Source of the DNA: Limnohabitans sp. T6-5
GTDB taxonomy: Bacteria > Pseudomonadota > Gammaproteobacteria > Burkholderiales > Burkholderiaceae_C
Length of the DNA: 64,000 nt
Direction: 5' to 3'
Assembly: GCF_003063315.1 (NCBI RefSeq)
Contig: NZ_NERV01000002.1
Location: forward strand, 372,001-436,000
The position numbers were made by a program, and so were the translations under genes. Shown piece after piece: positions 51,625 through 63,785 of the stretch. Within the stretch, counting starts at the first letter, position 1. Each line of letters starts with the position of its first letter. The notes beneath the pieces are model-generated. The model made no database searches and was not told where the DNA came from. It saw only the letters and a list, made by a program, of their open reading frames with translations.

Positions 51625-52682
51625 GCGTTCATCTGATTTCGGCCGCACAGGCCATGGCCCGACTTGACCAATTTGACGCCATCCTCGACGCGCGCTCCGA
51701 AGGCGAGCACGCCGAGGACCACCTGCCCGGTGCTTTGAGCTGGCCGTCACTGAACAACGAAGAGCGCATCAAGGTGGGCACCCTGTACAAACAGGTCAAC
51801 CCTTTTGAAGCACAAAAAGTGGGCGCGGCCCTGGTGGCCAAAAACATCGCCCGCCACATCGAAACCCACCTGATGGACAAGCCCAAGAGCTGGCAGCCGC
51901 TGATTTATTGCTGGCGCGGCGGCAAGCGCAGCAACTCGCTGGCGCTGATCCTGGGGCAAATCGGCTTCAAGGTGCACTTGATCGAAGGCGGCTACAAGGC
52001 GTTTCGCAAAGAGGTCATGGAAGACACGCCGCGCCAAGCCCAGCGCCTGCATTTTCAGGTGCTGTGTGGCCCTACCGGCTCGGGCAAGACGCGCTTGCTG
52101 CAAGCCCTGGCCAGCCAGGGCGCGCAGGTGCTGGACCTGGAAGCTATTGCGGTGCATCGCAGCTCGGTGTTGGGCCTGATTCCTGGCCAGCCCCAGCCCA
52201 CACAAAAAGCCTTTGACACACAAATTTGGGATGCCTTGCGTAGCTTCAGTCCCGACCGCCCCGTGTATGTGGAAGCGGAAAGCAAAAAAGTGGGCAATCT
52301 GAGCGTACCCGCCGAGTTGATGGTCGCCATGCGTGCCAGCCCGTGCCTGCGTGTAGAGCTGTCACTCCAGGACAGAGTGAGTCTGCTGATGGAAGACTAT
52401 GCGTTTTTCACGCACGACAAGGCGCTGTTCATTGACCGGCTGGAAAGACTGGTCGCGCTGCGCGGAAAAGCGGTGGTGGATGGCTGGAAAACGCAAATCG
52501 AAGCCGGACAGATGCGTGAAGTGGTGGCTCAACTGCTGTCCGCGCATTACGACCCGGGCTACGAAAACTCTACAGGCAACAACTTTGTGCACTATGCCCA
52601 AGCCCCGATCATCACGCCAGCCAGCCATGCGCAGGCCGACATGCAGGCCTTGGCTGAGCACATGCTGGCTACGCCGATCTGA
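51621..52682 (+). CDS. mnmH: tRNA 2-selenouridine synthase
   Basis: MnmH (SelU/YbbB) replaces sulfur by selenium, through geranylation, at the wobble uridine of certain tRNAs. The 353-residue protein has an N-terminal rhodanese domain with the active Cys in PLIYCWRGGKRSNSLALILG and a C-terminal P-loop domain with VLCGPTGSGKTRLLQALAS. Family blocks between are QPTQKAFDTQIWDALRSF and VYVEAESKKVGNLSVP. The start overlaps tesA by four bases. Whether selenophosphate synthase (selD) exists in this genome cannot be seen here. Confidence 0.95.
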   Translation: MSVHLISAAQAMARLDQFDAILDARSEGEHAEDHLPGALSWPSLNNEERIKVGTLYKQVNPFEAQKVGAALVAKNIARHIETHLMDKPKSWQPLIYCWRGGKRSNSLALILGQIGFKVHLIEGGYKAFRKEVMEDTPRQAQRLHFQVLCGPTGSGKTRLLQALASQGAQVLDLEAIAVHRSSVLGLIPGQPQPTQKAFDTQIWDALRSFSPDRPVYVEAESKKVGNLSVPAELMVAMRASPCLRVELSLQDRVSLLMEDYAFFTHDKALFIDRLERLVALRGKAVVDGWKTQIEAGQMREVVAQLLSAHYDPGYENSTGNNFVHYAQAPIITPASHAQADMQALAEHMLATPI

Positions 52683-52711
52683 GCGCCCGCCTGAATGCTG
52701 GGCACAGCCGA

Positions 52712-52903
52712 TCAGGCTGCAGCGTTGGGGGGGACTTGCGCCTCAGGGGCCGCGACCTCATCGCCAGTTTCGTCGCCCTCGCTGCCGTCCTCAGGCAACA
52801 AACCGGACTTGCGATCAGCTTTGGCTTTGAGCTTGTCTTCTTTTTTGCGTTTCTTGGCCAATTCTTTCTGGCGTTTTTCGAATCCGTAGTTGGGTGTGGC
52901 CAA
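52712..52903 (-). CDS. Small basic/acidic protein, unknown function (TTG start)
   Basis: A 63-residue protein: (M)ATPNYGFEKRQKELAKKRKK, then EDKLKAKADRKSGLLPEDGS and an acidic end. The first half is strongly basic and likely a charged helix; the second half is acidic and Pro/Ala-rich. I chose the TTG at 52903 because AAAGGAG lies six bases before it; no ATG fits without a long unrelated extension. Similar small proteins are common in betaproteobacteria, with no known function. The DUF2189 gene lies ten bases upstream. Confidence 0.7.
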   Translation of the reverse strand: MATPNYGFEKRQKELAKKRKKEDKLKAKADRKSGLLPEDGSEGDETGDEVAAPEAQVPPNAAA

Positions 52904-52913
52904 GATGGCTCCT

Positions 52914-53789
52914 TTAATTTGAGCTGCCCAATGTAACAGCTTCGCAGGGGTTTTCTTGCCACTCGACGCAGCCGCGATAGGCATGCCAGCTGGCATGACC
53001 CAGCCACGGCCCTACCAAAATGATGCCCAAGCCCCATGGCCACAAGGCGCCGACCACAAACAGGCCCAGCAAGGCGCCCCACAACAGCAACACCCCGGGA
53101 TGAGAAAAAACCACCCGCATGCTGGTCAATACCGCAGAAATAGCATCCGTATCCCGGTCCAAAATCATGGGAATGGAGACCACCGACAAGCCAAAGACCA
53201 AGGCAGCAAACACCCCGCCCACAGCCAGGTAGACCATCACGAATTCGATGTTCTTGGGGTTAAAAATGGCTTCCAACACCCCTGTGGTGGAGGGCATGCC
53301 GGTGTCGAAGAACACGGCAAAAACCACCAAGGACGCCCTGCCCCACAGCAATTCAAGCACCATCAACACCAGCACCAGCATCGCCATGCTGGGAATGTGC
53401 TGGTCCCAGCACATCAAAGACGAGGCCATATCGGGCTGTTCGCCCTGCTCCAGGCGCCGACTGACTTCATACAGGCCCATGGCCAGAAACGGGCCAATCA
53501 GTAAACACCCCGAAATCATCGACAAGGTGTATTCGGGTTTGTATTTGAAGACCAGCGCCAGGACCTGAGCCATCAAGAAAAAGCTCACCCCATAAAACAG
53601 CGCAATGCCTGGATGCCTGAACAGGTCTTTGCGGCCCAATTCGAGCCAACGAAACGGGCTGCCCCATCCCAGCGGGCGCATGAGCGCCGTGGGGCCAACC
53701 GGTGCGGGGGGCACATAAGGCTGTGCCATGGTGGGCAGCGACGAATCGTCTGGGGCTTTGTGGTTGGGGTCGGTGGCGTTGGAGGACAT
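52914..53789 (-). CDS. DUF2189 membrane protein
   Basis: A 291-residue integral membrane protein. After a soluble Pro-rich head (MAQPYVPPAPVGPTALMRPL) come WLELGRKDLFRHPGIALFYG, with five to six hydrophobic segments such as MISGCLLIGPFLAMGLYEVS and LLLWGALLGLFVVGALW. The final SWHAYRGCVEWQ is typical of DUF2189. Function unknown; relatives are sometimes linked to cytochrome oxidase. ATG at 53789 follows GAACACTTGGCTGTCCATTC without a strong ribosome site, so the start is moderately certain. Confidence 0.88.
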   Translation of the reverse strand: MSSNATDPNHKAPDDSSLPTMAQPYVPPAPVGPTALMRPLGWGSPFRWLELGRKDLFRHPGIALFYGVSFFLMAQVLALVFKYKPEYTLSMISGCLLIGPFLAMGLYEVSRRLEQGEQPDMASSLMCWDQHIPSMAMLVLVLMVLELLWGRASLVVFAVFFDTGMPSTTGVLEAIFNPKNIEFVMVYLAVGGVFAALVFGLSVVSIPMILDRDTDAISAVLTSMRVVFSHPGVLLLWGALLGLFVVGALWPWGLGIILVGPWLGHASWHAYRGCVEWQENPCEAVTLGSSN

Positions 53790-53893
53790 GAATGGACAGC
53801 CAAGTGTTCTGATGAACGATAAGCCTACCCTTGATCAGCCACGTTGAACACTCAGGAAACTACCAAGCAAGTACCAAAAAAACAGTTTATGGT

Positions 53894-55111
53894 TCAGGCG
53901 GTCGGCAAATGGGCCTGCATGGCTTGCTGCAAATCACTCAGCAAAGCCTGCGCCGACTCCAGGCCAGTAGAAAAGCGAACCAAGGTGCCTTGCGCCACCT
54001 CTGCGGACTCCAGCGTGCGCATGCTGCGCAGCGCATAGGGCACGACCAGACTCACAGGCCCGCCCCAGCTGTAACCGATCTTGAACAGCTTGAGGCCATC
54101 GACAAACGCATCGACCTGGGCCTGGCTGTAGCGCGGGTGCAGCATCACGCTGAACAAGCCTGCCGCCAAACCGGAACGACAAACAGCACGCCAATGCGCA
54201 TGCCCTGGTGCGCCAGGCACCGCTGGATGCAACACCTGCACACAAGCCGACTGCTGCCCCCACCAGTGGGCCAACGCACGGGCTGTGCGGTCATGCGCGG
54301 CGTAGCGCAAGCCGATGCTGGGCAATGAGCGCAACACGGTTTCAGCATCGTTGGCACCGACCCCCAAACCCAGGCGCATGTGACACAACTTGATTTTCAG
54401 GTGAAGGGCCTGATCGCGCGTGATGATGCTGCCCATCAGCACATCCCCTCCCCCGCTGGGGTATTTGGTCAAGGCATGGGCGCTGATGTCCACCGCACAC
54501 TGACCGTCACCGAGCAAATCAAACGCCTGGAAAGCCAAGCCTGCGCCCCAGGTGTTGTCCAGGGCGGTCAGCACGCCGTGCTGCCTGCAACGCCGCACCA
54601 ATTCTGGCAAATCAGGGAACTCCATGCTGACCGAGCCTGGCGCTTCAAGCCAAACCAAGCGGGTGCGCTCGTTCAGGCGTGCAGACAGGTCATCGGGCTG
54701 CATGGGGTCGTAATACTGGTGCGTGATGCCGTAATGGCGCAACTCTCCTTCTGCCAAGGCCTTGTTCGGGCCATAAGCGTTGTCCGGCAGCAAAATTTCA
54801 TCGCCAGTTTTCAACAGCGCCAAAGCCACAGTAGCCAAGGCCGCCAGTCCGCTGGGCACCAATACGCATTGCAGCCCGCCTTCGAGGGCGCACAAGCGCT
54901 CTTCCAGGATGTAGGTCGTGGGCGTGCCGTGCAGTCCGTAGGTGTAGGCCGACTTGTCTTTCCATTCGCGCTGGCGCATGTCCGCCACCGTCGGGAAATA
55001 CACCGTTGATGCTTTGTACACACCAACTTGTGGGGCCTCAAAGCCTGCTGGGGGAAGGTAAGGATGGTGGATCAGCCCGGTCAGATCGGGCGTGTCATGC
55101 GGGTCATTCAT
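53894..55111 (-). CDS. metC: Cystathionine beta-lyase (PLP-dependent)
   Basis: A 405-residue Cys/Met-metabolism PLP enzyme. The PLP lysine is in DISAHALTKYPSGGGDVLMG. Other family blocks are YTYGLHGTPTTYILEERLCA, VLVPSGLAALATVALALLKT, LVWLEAPGSVSMEFPDLPEL and LTALDNTWGAGLAFQAFDLL. The SVSMEF segment fits cystathionine beta-lyase better than gamma-synthase; the reaction would be cystathionine to homocysteine, pyruvate and ammonia. ATG at 55111 begins MNDPHDTPDLTGLIHHPYLP. A terminator hairpin separates it from the phosphoribosyltransferase gene upstream, so it likely has its own promoter. Confidence 0.88.
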   Translation of the reverse strand: MNDPHDTPDLTGLIHHPYLPPAGFEAPQVGVYKASTVYFPTVADMRQREWKDKSAYTYGLHGTPTTYILEERLCALEGGLQCVLVPSGLAALATVALALLKTGDEILLPDNAYGPNKALAEGELRHYGITHQYYDPMQPDDLSARLNERTRLVWLEAPGSVSMEFPDLPELVRRCRQHGVLTALDNTWGAGLAFQAFDLLGDGQCAVDISAHALTKYPSGGGDVLMGSIITRDQALHLKIKLCHMRLGLGVGANDAETVLRSLPSIGLRYAAHDRTARALAHWWGQQSACVQVLHPAVPGAPGHAHWRAVCRSGLAAGLFSVMLHPRYSQAQVDAFVDGLKLFKIGYSWGGPVSLVVPYALRSMRTLESAEVAQGTLVRFSTGLESAQALLSDLQQAMQAHLPTA

Positions 55112-55128
55112 GCCGACATCCTAATGCA

Positions 55129-55152
55129 AACAGCCTCCCGAAGGAGGCTGTT
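55129..55152 (-). terminator. Rho-independent terminator after the phosphoribosyltransferase gene
   Basis: AACAGCCTCC and GGAGGCTGTT pair perfectly over ten bases around a CGAA tetraloop. On the minus strand it is followed by TTTGC and lies 24 bases after the upstream gene's stop. The T-run is short but the stem is strong. Confidence 0.75.
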
Positions 55153-55176
55153 CAAGTCAAGTCTGAAGGAGAAGAC

Positions 55177-55701
55177 TTACACGCTCCACTTTTCCAGCAA
55201 TTTTTCGGGACGCATGTTGTCATAGGGCTCGAAAGGCTGGTGAATCCAGGGGTTGGTGGGCAACTCTTCCACTGAATAGTCGGGCTTGAATGTCGACACA
55301 CCCTTGGTCCAGATCACGGCAGAGCGCAATTCGGTCACTGGCTTGTAGTTGTTTTTCAACTGGTCGACCACGGCACGCAGGGTGTGTCCGGTATCGGCCA
55401 GATCGTCCACCAGCAAGACCCGGCCAGCGATTTCGCCTTTGGGGGTGGTGATGTAGCGGGCGATGTCCAGGTGGCCTTGCACAGTACCGGCTTCAGCGCG
55501 GTAAGAGCTGGTCGACATGATGGCCAAAGGCTTGTCAAAAATACGCGACAAGATGTCACCCGGACGCATGCCGCCACGCGCCAGACAAAGGATGTTGTCA
55601 AACTCCCAGCCGGACTGGTGAATTTTGATGGCGAGCTTTTCGATGAGGTTGTGGTACTCGTCATAGCTCACGTACAGGTGCTTGCCGTCTTCGGTCAACA
55701 T
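55177..55701 (-). CDS. Purine phosphoribosyltransferase (xanthine/hypoxanthine type)
   Basis: A 174-residue type I phosphoribosyltransferase. The PRPP-binding motif is GRVLLVDDLADTGHTLRAVV, and earlier ILCLARGGMRPGDILSRIF holds the pyrophosphate loop. It would salvage hypoxanthine, guanine or xanthine to the nucleotide; the base preference cannot be told apart from sequence alone. It follows purA in the same direction after 53 bases, consistent with a purine-related operon. The start ATG at 55701 has GGAG about nine bases upstream. Confidence 0.88.
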   Translation of the reverse strand: MLTEDGKHLYVSYDEYHNLIEKLAIKIHQSGWEFDNILCLARGGMRPGDILSRIFDKPLAIMSTSSYRAEAGTVQGHLDIARYITTPKGEIAGRVLLVDDLADTGHTLRAVVDQLKNNYKPVTELRSAVIWTKGVSTFKPDYSVEELPTNPWIHQPFEPYDNMRPEKLLEKWSV

Positions 55702-55754
55702 GGGGAGAACTCCAATGAAAAATCAGTGAGGGAAAAAGCTTTTGGAACCAGCCA

Positions 55755-58261
<2,507 letters not shown>

Positions 58262-58328
58262 GGGAATGGAGGGGGGACTGTTAAAACAGGGATTTTACCG
58301 GCTTGAAAGCCGTTTTTTGCCCATCGGT

Positions 58329-58514
58329 TCAGGAAACAAGCCAGATCAGCAGTAATCCGCTGACAACCATGACCATGCCAAAGAAGCGGATCTGACCTTC
58401 TTGCAGTTGCAACAACTGCTCAAACAGGCGTTTCCACTTCAAAGGAGAGATCATGGGCATCAGCCCCTCCAGGATGAGCATCAGGCCCACAGCCAACAGG
58501 AGGGTCTGAAGCAA
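58329..58514 (-). CDS. DUF2065 small membrane protein
   Basis: A 61-residue YjeT-type protein with two membrane helices: MLQTLLLAVGLMLILEGLMP and IRFFGMVMVVSGLLLIWLV, joined by ISPLKWKRLFEQLLQLQEGQ. It is found with hflC and hisZ or purA in many proteobacteria; function unknown. It starts three bases after the hflC stop and so is probably coupled to it. Confidence 0.92.
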   Translation of the reverse strand: MLQTLLLAVGLMLILEGLMPMISPLKWKRLFEQLLQLQEGQIRFFGMVMVVSGLLLIWLVS

Positions 58515-58517
58515 GAT

Positions 58518-59417
58518 TTACTTTCTGGGCGCAGAACCGGCGCCGGAACTGCGCATGCCCTTGAAGAACTCGGAGCTGGATGGATCAATCACCATCACAT
58601 CATTTTTGCCAGCAAAGCTGGCTTTGTAAGCTTCCAGGCTGCGGTAAAACTGGGCAAATTGCGCGTCGCGACCAAAAGATTCAGCGTAGATACGCGCAGC
58701 ATTGGCGTCGCCCTGCCCTTTGATCTTCTGGGCCTCACGGTAAGCATTGGCCACGGCCACTTCGCGCTGACGATCGGCATCGGCGCGGATTTTTTCACCC
58801 TCGGCCGCCCCAGTGGATCTCAATTCATTGGCCACGCGTTTACGCTCAGCCTCCATGCGGCGATAAACCGACTCGGTGATGGTGTCCACATAGTCGGCGC
58901 GGGTGATGCGCACATCGACCACATCGACCCCCCAGGGCTTGGCACCCTTGACCACATCAAGAACCGCCTTCTTGACGTTGTCCATCAGCTCTTCGCGCTT
59001 CAATGACAGCAGCTCCTTGACTGTGTGTTTGTTGATCTCTTCCTGGAAGGCGTTGCGCACCACGCGGTTGAGCTGGATCGTGCCTGATTTTTCATCCAAT
59101 CCAACGTTGCGGATATAGGCCTGTGGATCGGCGATGCGCCAACGCACATACCAGTCAATCACCACGCGCTGCTTTTCAGCCGTGAGCATCGGCTCATTGT
59201 CCGGGCTGTCAAGGGTCAGCAAACGCTTGTCGATGTAATTGACGTTTTGCAGCGGAGGCGGCAATTTGAAATGCAAACCAGGTTCGGTGATCACTTCTTT
59301 GATTTGTCCCAAAGAATAGACCACACCGAACTGGCGTTGATCGACGACAAACACGGTTGAGCTGAACAGCACAAACGCGACCAACAGGCTGGAAACCCAC
59401 AATCCAATGCGATTCAT
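58518..59417 (-). CDS. hflC: Protease modulator HflC
   Basis: HflC forms with HflK a large membrane complex that controls the FtsH protease. The 299 residues show an N-terminal membrane anchor (MNRIGLWVSSLLVAFVLFSS), a band-7/SPFH domain (VVDQRQFGVVYSLGQIKEVI, FQEEINKHTVKELLSLKREE) and a helical tail with KRVANELRSTGAAEGEKIRA. The end (FFKGMRSSGAGSAPRK) is typical. It starts 11 bases after hflK. Confidence 0.97.
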   Translation of the reverse strand: MNRIGLWVSSLLVAFVLFSSTVFVVDQRQFGVVYSLGQIKEVITEPGLHFKLPPPLQNVNYIDKRLLTLDSPDNEPMLTAEKQRVVIDWYVRWRIADPQAYIRNVGLDEKSGTIQLNRVVRNAFQEEINKHTVKELLSLKREELMDNVKKAVLDVVKGAKPWGVDVVDVRITRADYVDTITESVYRRMEAERKRVANELRSTGAAEGEKIRADADRQREVAVANAYREAQKIKGQGDANAARIYAESFGRDAQFAQFYRSLEAYKASFAGKNDVMVIDPSSSEFFKGMRSSGAGSAPRK

Positions 59418-59428
59418 TTTGTCTGTCC

Positions 59429-60736
59429 TTATCGTGGATCGCGGTCACGCGAACGCTGAATGTCACGGGAGCGTGTGTCCACAGCGGGATTGCCCGATGT
59501 GGTGGTGGCGGCACTGGCAGGCGCGACGGCATCTGCCACTGGTGCGGGGCCTTGGCCCACCTGCTGCATGATTTTGTCCAGCGGCAAATACAGCAGGTTG
59601 GAGCCCTGCTTGCTGTCCACCAATACTTTGGTCACGTTGCTGTAAATCTGTTGCATGGTGTCGATGTACAGACGGTCACGCATGACTTGCGGCGATTTTT
59701 GGTACTCGGGCAAGATGGTCTTGAAACGCTGCGCATCACCTTCGGCCTGAGCCACGATGCGCTCACGGTAAGCGTCAGCTTCTTCTTTCAGCCGCGAAGC
59801 GGCACCCACGGCACGCGGCACCACATCGTTGGCATAAGCCTGGGCTTCGTTTTTGGCACGTTCACGTTCCTGACCGGCCTTGAGCACATCGTCAAAGGCC
59901 GCTTGCACTTGCTCTGGAGGGCGCACGCCGCCTTGTTGCAAATTGATGCCGACCACTTCGATACCGACTTTGTAGCGGTCCAGAATTTTTTGCATCTTGT
60001 CACGCACGCGCGGGGCGATCTGGTCACGCTCTTCTGCCAGAGCCGAATCCATTTTCATTTTGCCCACCACTTCGCGCACTGCCGTTTCGGCAGACTGCAC
60101 CACGGCTTCGGTGGGGTTACGGCTTTCAAACAAATAGGCACGAGCGTCGTTCAAGCGGTATTGAACGGCAAACTTGATCTCGACGATGTTCTCGTCTTCG
60201 GTCAGCATGGCCGACTCACGCAGACCCGTGGCCTTGATGATGGTGTCGCGGCCAATGTCAACCGAGCGAATTTGTGAGACGTAGACCAGTTCATGCCGCT
60301 GAAATGGGTAAGGCAAACGCCAATTGAAACCGGCACCGACGGTGGAGTGGTACTTGCCAAACTGGGTGATCACCGCTTGCTGGCCTTCTTGCACGATGAA
60401 AAAGCCTGTGCCCATCCAAACGAGCAAGGCGGCAGCCAAAATCACGCCGATTCCCAAGTTCTTGAACATGCCAGGCATTCCGGAGCCCCCTGGACCTTGA
60501 GGTGGCTGCGGGCCGCCTTTGCTGCCAAACAATTGACCCAACTTGCGGTTGAAATCTCGCCAGAGCTCGTCCAGATCGGGCGGGCCACTTTGCGGGCCTC
60601 CTCGGCCTTGAGGCGGCTGCTGCCAGCCTTCAGGCTTGCCCCCTGTGGGCGGCACCTCACCCGATGGCTTTTGACCTGAGTCATTAGGAGTTTTGTCGTC
60701 ATCCCGGCCCCAGCGGGGATCGTTCAGATTGAACAT
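59429..60736 (-). CDS. hflK: FtsH protease activity modulator HflK
   Basis: Partner of HflC. The 435 residues start MFNLNDPRWGRDDDKTPNDS, followed by a Gly/Pro/Gln-rich cytoplasmic head with LDELWRDFNRKLGQLFG. A membrane helix comes next (LGIGVILAAALLVWMGTGFF), then the SPFH domain with FIVQEGQQAVITQFGKYHST and NDARAYLFESRNPTEAVVQS. The C terminus is Ala/Ser/Arg-rich. I chose ATG 60736 over an earlier start at 60793 because the family begins at MFNLNDPRWG. The gene follows hflX in the same direction after 113 bases. Confidence 0.96.
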   Translation of the reverse strand: MFNLNDPRWGRDDDKTPNDSGQKPSGEVPPTGGKPEGWQQPPQGRGGPQSGPPDLDELWRDFNRKLGQLFGSKGGPQPPQGPGGSGMPGMFKNLGIGVILAAALLVWMGTGFFIVQEGQQAVITQFGKYHSTVGAGFNWRLPYPFQRHELVYVSQIRSVDIGRDTIIKATGLRESAMLTEDENIVEIKFAVQYRLNDARAYLFESRNPTEAVVQSAETAVREVVGKMKMDSALAEERDQIAPRVRDKMQKILDRYKVGIEVVGINLQQGGVRPPEQVQAAFDDVLKAGQERERAKNEAQAYANDVVPRAVGAASRLKEEADAYRERIVAQAEGDAQRFKTILPEYQKSPQVMRDRLYIDTMQQIYSNVTKVLVDSKQGSNLLYLPLDKIMQQVGQGPAPVADAVAPASAATTTSGNPAVDTRSRDIQRSRDRDPR

Positions 60737-60849
60737 GCCTCGGATCTTTGCAGGCAACAAGGACCATCGCAGGGCTGGCAGTTGAAAATTCATGGTGAAG
60801 TGTCTTAGTCAGAATGACGATTTCGCATTGTGCCGAATTCGGGTGCCAC

Positions 60850-62037
60850 TCAAGGCAGATCACCCGGATATTCCCGGGTCATGTCACGGGGATCGGCAGC
60901 CAGGGGCATCGCCGGTGGCAAAGCCGTTTTAACGATGTCAGACAAAGCCGAACGCAAGCGATCCAAGCCCAAACCCGATTTCGCACTGACAAACACGCGG
61001 GGCACAGGCACCCCATCGAGTTCGTACTGATCTTGCAGTTGCATTGGAGAGCGCTCAGCCGCCAGTGCATCGAGCTTGTTGAAAACCAGGAGTTGCGGCA
61101 CGGTTTCGGCCCCGATTTCAGCCAGGACCTTTTGGACTTCGGCCATTTGTTCCGGGAAATCCGGGTTGGCGGCGTCCACCACATGCAGCAACAAATCCGC
61201 CTCGGTCGCCTCTTGCAAAGTGGCCTGAAACGCTTCGACCAAACCGTGCGGCAAATCACGGATGAAGCCAACCGTGTCCGACAAAGATACAGAGCGTCCA
61301 GCCTCACCCAAGTAAAGCTGCCGGGTGGTGGTGTCCAGCGTGGCAAACAATTGGTCTGCGGCATAAGCCCGAGCCTTGACCAAGGCATTGAACAAGGTCG
61401 ACTTGCCTGCGTTGGTGTAACCCACCAAGGAAATATTGAAGGTATCGCGGCGCTCGCGCTGTCGACGCTGGGTGTTGCGCTGGCGCTTGACTTTGACCAG
61501 CCGTTCTTTGGTGCGCTTGATCGCTTCGCCGATCATGCGGCGATCCAGCTCAATTTGGGTCTCGCCGGGGCCGCCGCGCAAACCGATGCCGCCTGTTTGT
61601 CTCTCCAGGTGGGACCAGCGTCGCACCAGCCGCGTACTCAGGTACTGAAGCTTGGCCAGTTCGACCTGCAATTTACCCTCGTGGCTGCGTGCACGCTGGG
61701 CGAAAATTTCCAGGATCAACAAGGTGCGGTCATTCACCGGAAGGCCTATATGACGTTCCAGGTTGCGCTGTTGTGCCGGACTCAAGGCCTGGTCAAACAA
61801 CACTTCTTTGGCCCCATGCATCAAGGCCAATTCCTTGATCTCATCGGCTTTGCCGCTGCCCACAAACAAGGCGGGGTCAGGGGCGCGTCTCTTGCACGTC
61901 AACCGCGCAATGGGTCGCAAGCCGCCAGACTCTGCCAGCAGACCCAGTTCTTGCAAATCGCCATCAAAATGCGGCAGCCCAAAATCAACGCCGACCAAGA
62001 GGGTCGGCGCTGGCTGGTTGGATGGTATGTCGGACAC
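60850..62037 (-). CDS. hflX: GTPase HflX
   Basis: Ribosome-splitting GTPase active after stress. The 395 residues contain the HflX N-terminal domain (LFVGSGKADEIKELALMHGA), a coiled linker (GGPGETQIELDRRMIGEAIK) and the G domain: G1 ISLVGYTNAGKSTLFNAL, G3 DTVGFIRDLPH, G4 LVFNKLD, G5 FVSAKSG. The start is a GTG at 62037 (MSDIPSNQPAPTLLVGVDF) with GGAGGG eight bases before it. It lies 55 bases after hfq, as in many proteobacteria. Confidence 0.97.
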   Translation of the reverse strand: MSDIPSNQPAPTLLVGVDFGLPHFDGDLQELGLLAESGGLRPIARLTCKRRAPDPALFVGSGKADEIKELALMHGAKEVLFDQALSPAQQRNLERHIGLPVNDRTLLILEIFAQRARSHEGKLQVELAKLQYLSTRLVRRWSHLERQTGGIGLRGGPGETQIELDRRMIGEAIKRTKERLVKVKRQRNTQRRQRERRDTFNISLVGYTNAGKSTLFNALVKARAYAADQLFATLDTTTRQLYLGEAGRSVSLSDTVGFIRDLPHGLVEAFQATLQEATEADLLLHVVDAANPDFPEQMAEVQKVLAEIGAETVPQLLVFNKLDALAAERSPMQLQDQYELDGVPVPRVFVSAKSGLGLDRLRSALSDIVKTALPPAMPLAADPRDMTREYPGDLP

Positions 62038-62092
62038 GCTCAGTGCCCTCCGGTGTGGCCATCATGACGCCACCACTGATGTCGAGAAGACA

Positions 62093-62338
62093 TCAAGCGG
62101 TGATTTCGCCCAGCTCGGGTGTGCTGAAGGTCACAGAACGTCCGGGAACTATGGTTGAAATGGCATGTTTGTAGACCATTTGCGTGACGGTGTTGCGCAA
62201 CAACACCACGTATTGATCGAAGGACTCAATCTGGCCCTGGAGTTTGATGCCATTGACCAGATAGATCGATACCGGCACATGCTCGCGGCGCAATGCATTC
62301 AGGAAGGGGTCTTGCAAAAGTTGACCTTTGTTGCTCAC
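62093..62338 (-). CDS. hfq: RNA chaperone Hfq
   Basis: An 81-residue Sm-like protein that pairs small RNAs with mRNAs. [40 protein letters not shown] (Sm1) and [15 protein letters not shown] (Sm2, with the KHA(I) signature) are all present. It is shorter than the E. coli protein because the unstructured tail is missing, which is normal in betaproteobacteria. The start is a GTG at 62338 with CGGAG seven bases upstream. It sits between der and hflX. Confidence 0.98.
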   Translation of the reverse strand: MSNKGQLLQDPFLNALRREHVPVSIYLVNGIKLQGQIESFDQYVVLLRNTVTQMVYKHAISTIVPGRSVTFSTPELGEITA

Positions 62339-62425
62339 GATATTCTCCGTGTTCCGAAGTTGTAAAGGGCAGACCTTACCACAGGCCTGCAGGTGTCTTG
62401 AATGGAAAACACAAATCCGCAAATT

Positions 62426-63766
62426 TCAAGAGGATTCCTTGTCTGCATACGGATTGGTGGAGGTTTTCATTTCGATCCTCAGTGGCGTTCCAGACAGATC
62501 AAAGGCTTTGCGAAAGCGACCTTCCAGAAAGCGTTTGTAGGACTCTGTCACATGCTCCAGCGAGTTGCCGTGGATCACGATCACCGGTGGATTCATGCCC
62601 CCTTGGTGGGCATAACGCATCTTGGGACGGAACATGCCACCGCGCTGAGGACTTTGAAACTGCACCGCCTCCAGCAGCAAACGCGTCAGGATAGGCGTGC
62701 TCATCTTGATCATCGCGGACTTGTGCGCCTTGATGATCGAGCCCCACACCGGCCCCAAACCCTGGCGCTTTTTGGCCGAGATGAAGTGCATGTTGGCGAA
62801 GCTCAAAAACGGCAAACGCGTTTCTATGGAGCGCTGCACCAGCTGACGTTGGTACTCGTCCACCGCATCCCATTTGTTGACGGCCAGCACCATGGCTCGA
62901 CCACTTTCGAGCGCAAAGCCAGCAATGTGGGCATCCTGGTCGGTCACGCCCTGCTCTGCATCGAGCAGCAACAAGACAACATTGGCGGATTCAACAGCTT
63001 GCAGGGTTTTGACGACCGAAAATTTCTCAATGGCTTCAAAGACCTTGCCTTTGCGACGCAAACCCGCTGTGTCAATCAACTCGAACTTCTGGCCATCGCG
63101 CTCAAATGGCACACTGATCGCATCACGCGTTGTGCCGGGCATGTCAAACGCCACCAGCCGCTCTTCGCCCAACCAGGTATTGATCAGGGTGGACTTGCCC
63201 ACATTGGGTCGGCCCGCCACGGCGAGCTTGATGATCGAGGTGTCTACTTCGTACTCTTCGGGTTCTTCAGGCAGGTTCAAGGACTCCAGAGCCAGATCAA
63301 CCAAGCCACGAATGCCCTGCCCGTGCGCAGCCGAAATGGCCAGGACTTCACCAAAACCCAGTTCATAAAACTCGGTCAGCTGAATGCCTTCGCGCATGCC
63401 TTCGGCCTTGTTGGCCACCAGCAGGCAGGGTTTGCCAATTTTTCGCAGGTATTTGGCGATGTCGTGGTCTTGCGCAGACAAGCCCCCTCGTGCATCGACC
63501 ACAAAAATGACCACATCGGCTTCAGCCACCGCTTGCTGAGTCTGCTTGGCCATTTCCTTGTAGATACCGCTGCTGGCATCAGGCTCAAAGCCGCCCGTGT
63601 CAATCACGATGTATTCATGCTTGCCTTGCTTGCCCTGACCATAGTGTCGGTCACGGGTCAAGCCAGCGAAGTCGGCCACGATGGCGTCGCGACTCTTGGT
63701 GAGTCGGTTGAACAGCGTGGATTTGCCCACATTGGGGCGGCCCACCAGGGCCAAAACAGGTTTCAC
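62426..63766 (-). CDS. der: Ribosome biogenesis GTPase Der (EngA)
   Basis: A double-GTPase that helps assemble the 50S subunit. The 446 residues hold two G domains, each with GRPNVGKST: one at residues 8-16 ([18 protein letters not shown]) and one near residue 185 ([20 protein letters not shown]). G3 motifs are DTGGFEPD and [10 protein letters not shown]4 are ANKAEG and VNKWDA. The C-terminal KH-like domain ends in [20 protein letters not shown]. The start is a GTG at 63766 ([12 protein letters not shown]), 19 bases after bamB. Confidence 0.98.
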   Translation of the reverse strand: MKPVLALVGRPNVGKSTLFNRLTKSRDAIVADFAGLTRDRHYGQGKQGKHEYIVIDTGGFEPDASSGIYKEMAKQTQQAVAEADVVIFVVDARGGLSAQDHDIAKYLRKIGKPCLLVANKAEGMREGIQLTEFYELGFGEVLAISAAHGQGIRGLVDLALESLNLPEEPEEYEVDTSIIKLAVAGRPNVGKSTLINTWLGEERLVAFDMPGTTRDAISVPFERDGQKFELIDTAGLRRKGKVFEAIEKFSVVKTLQAVESANVVLLLLDAEQGVTDQDAHIAGFALESGRAMVLAVNKWDAVDEYQRQLVQRSIETRLPFLSFANMHFISAKKRQGLGPVWGSIIKAHKSAMIKMSTPILTRLLLEAVQFQSPQRGGMFRPKMRYAHQGGMNPPVIVIHGNSLEHVTESYKRFLEGRFRKAFDLSGTPLRIEMKTSTNPYADKESS

Positions 63767-63785
63767 TTAAAAATTTTCCGATCCA

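Noticed and set aside
58299..58318. Hairpin plus T-run on the plus strand between hisZ and DUF2065
   Set aside because: No plus-strand gene precedes it, and the loop is only two to four bases; left unannotated as a terminator.
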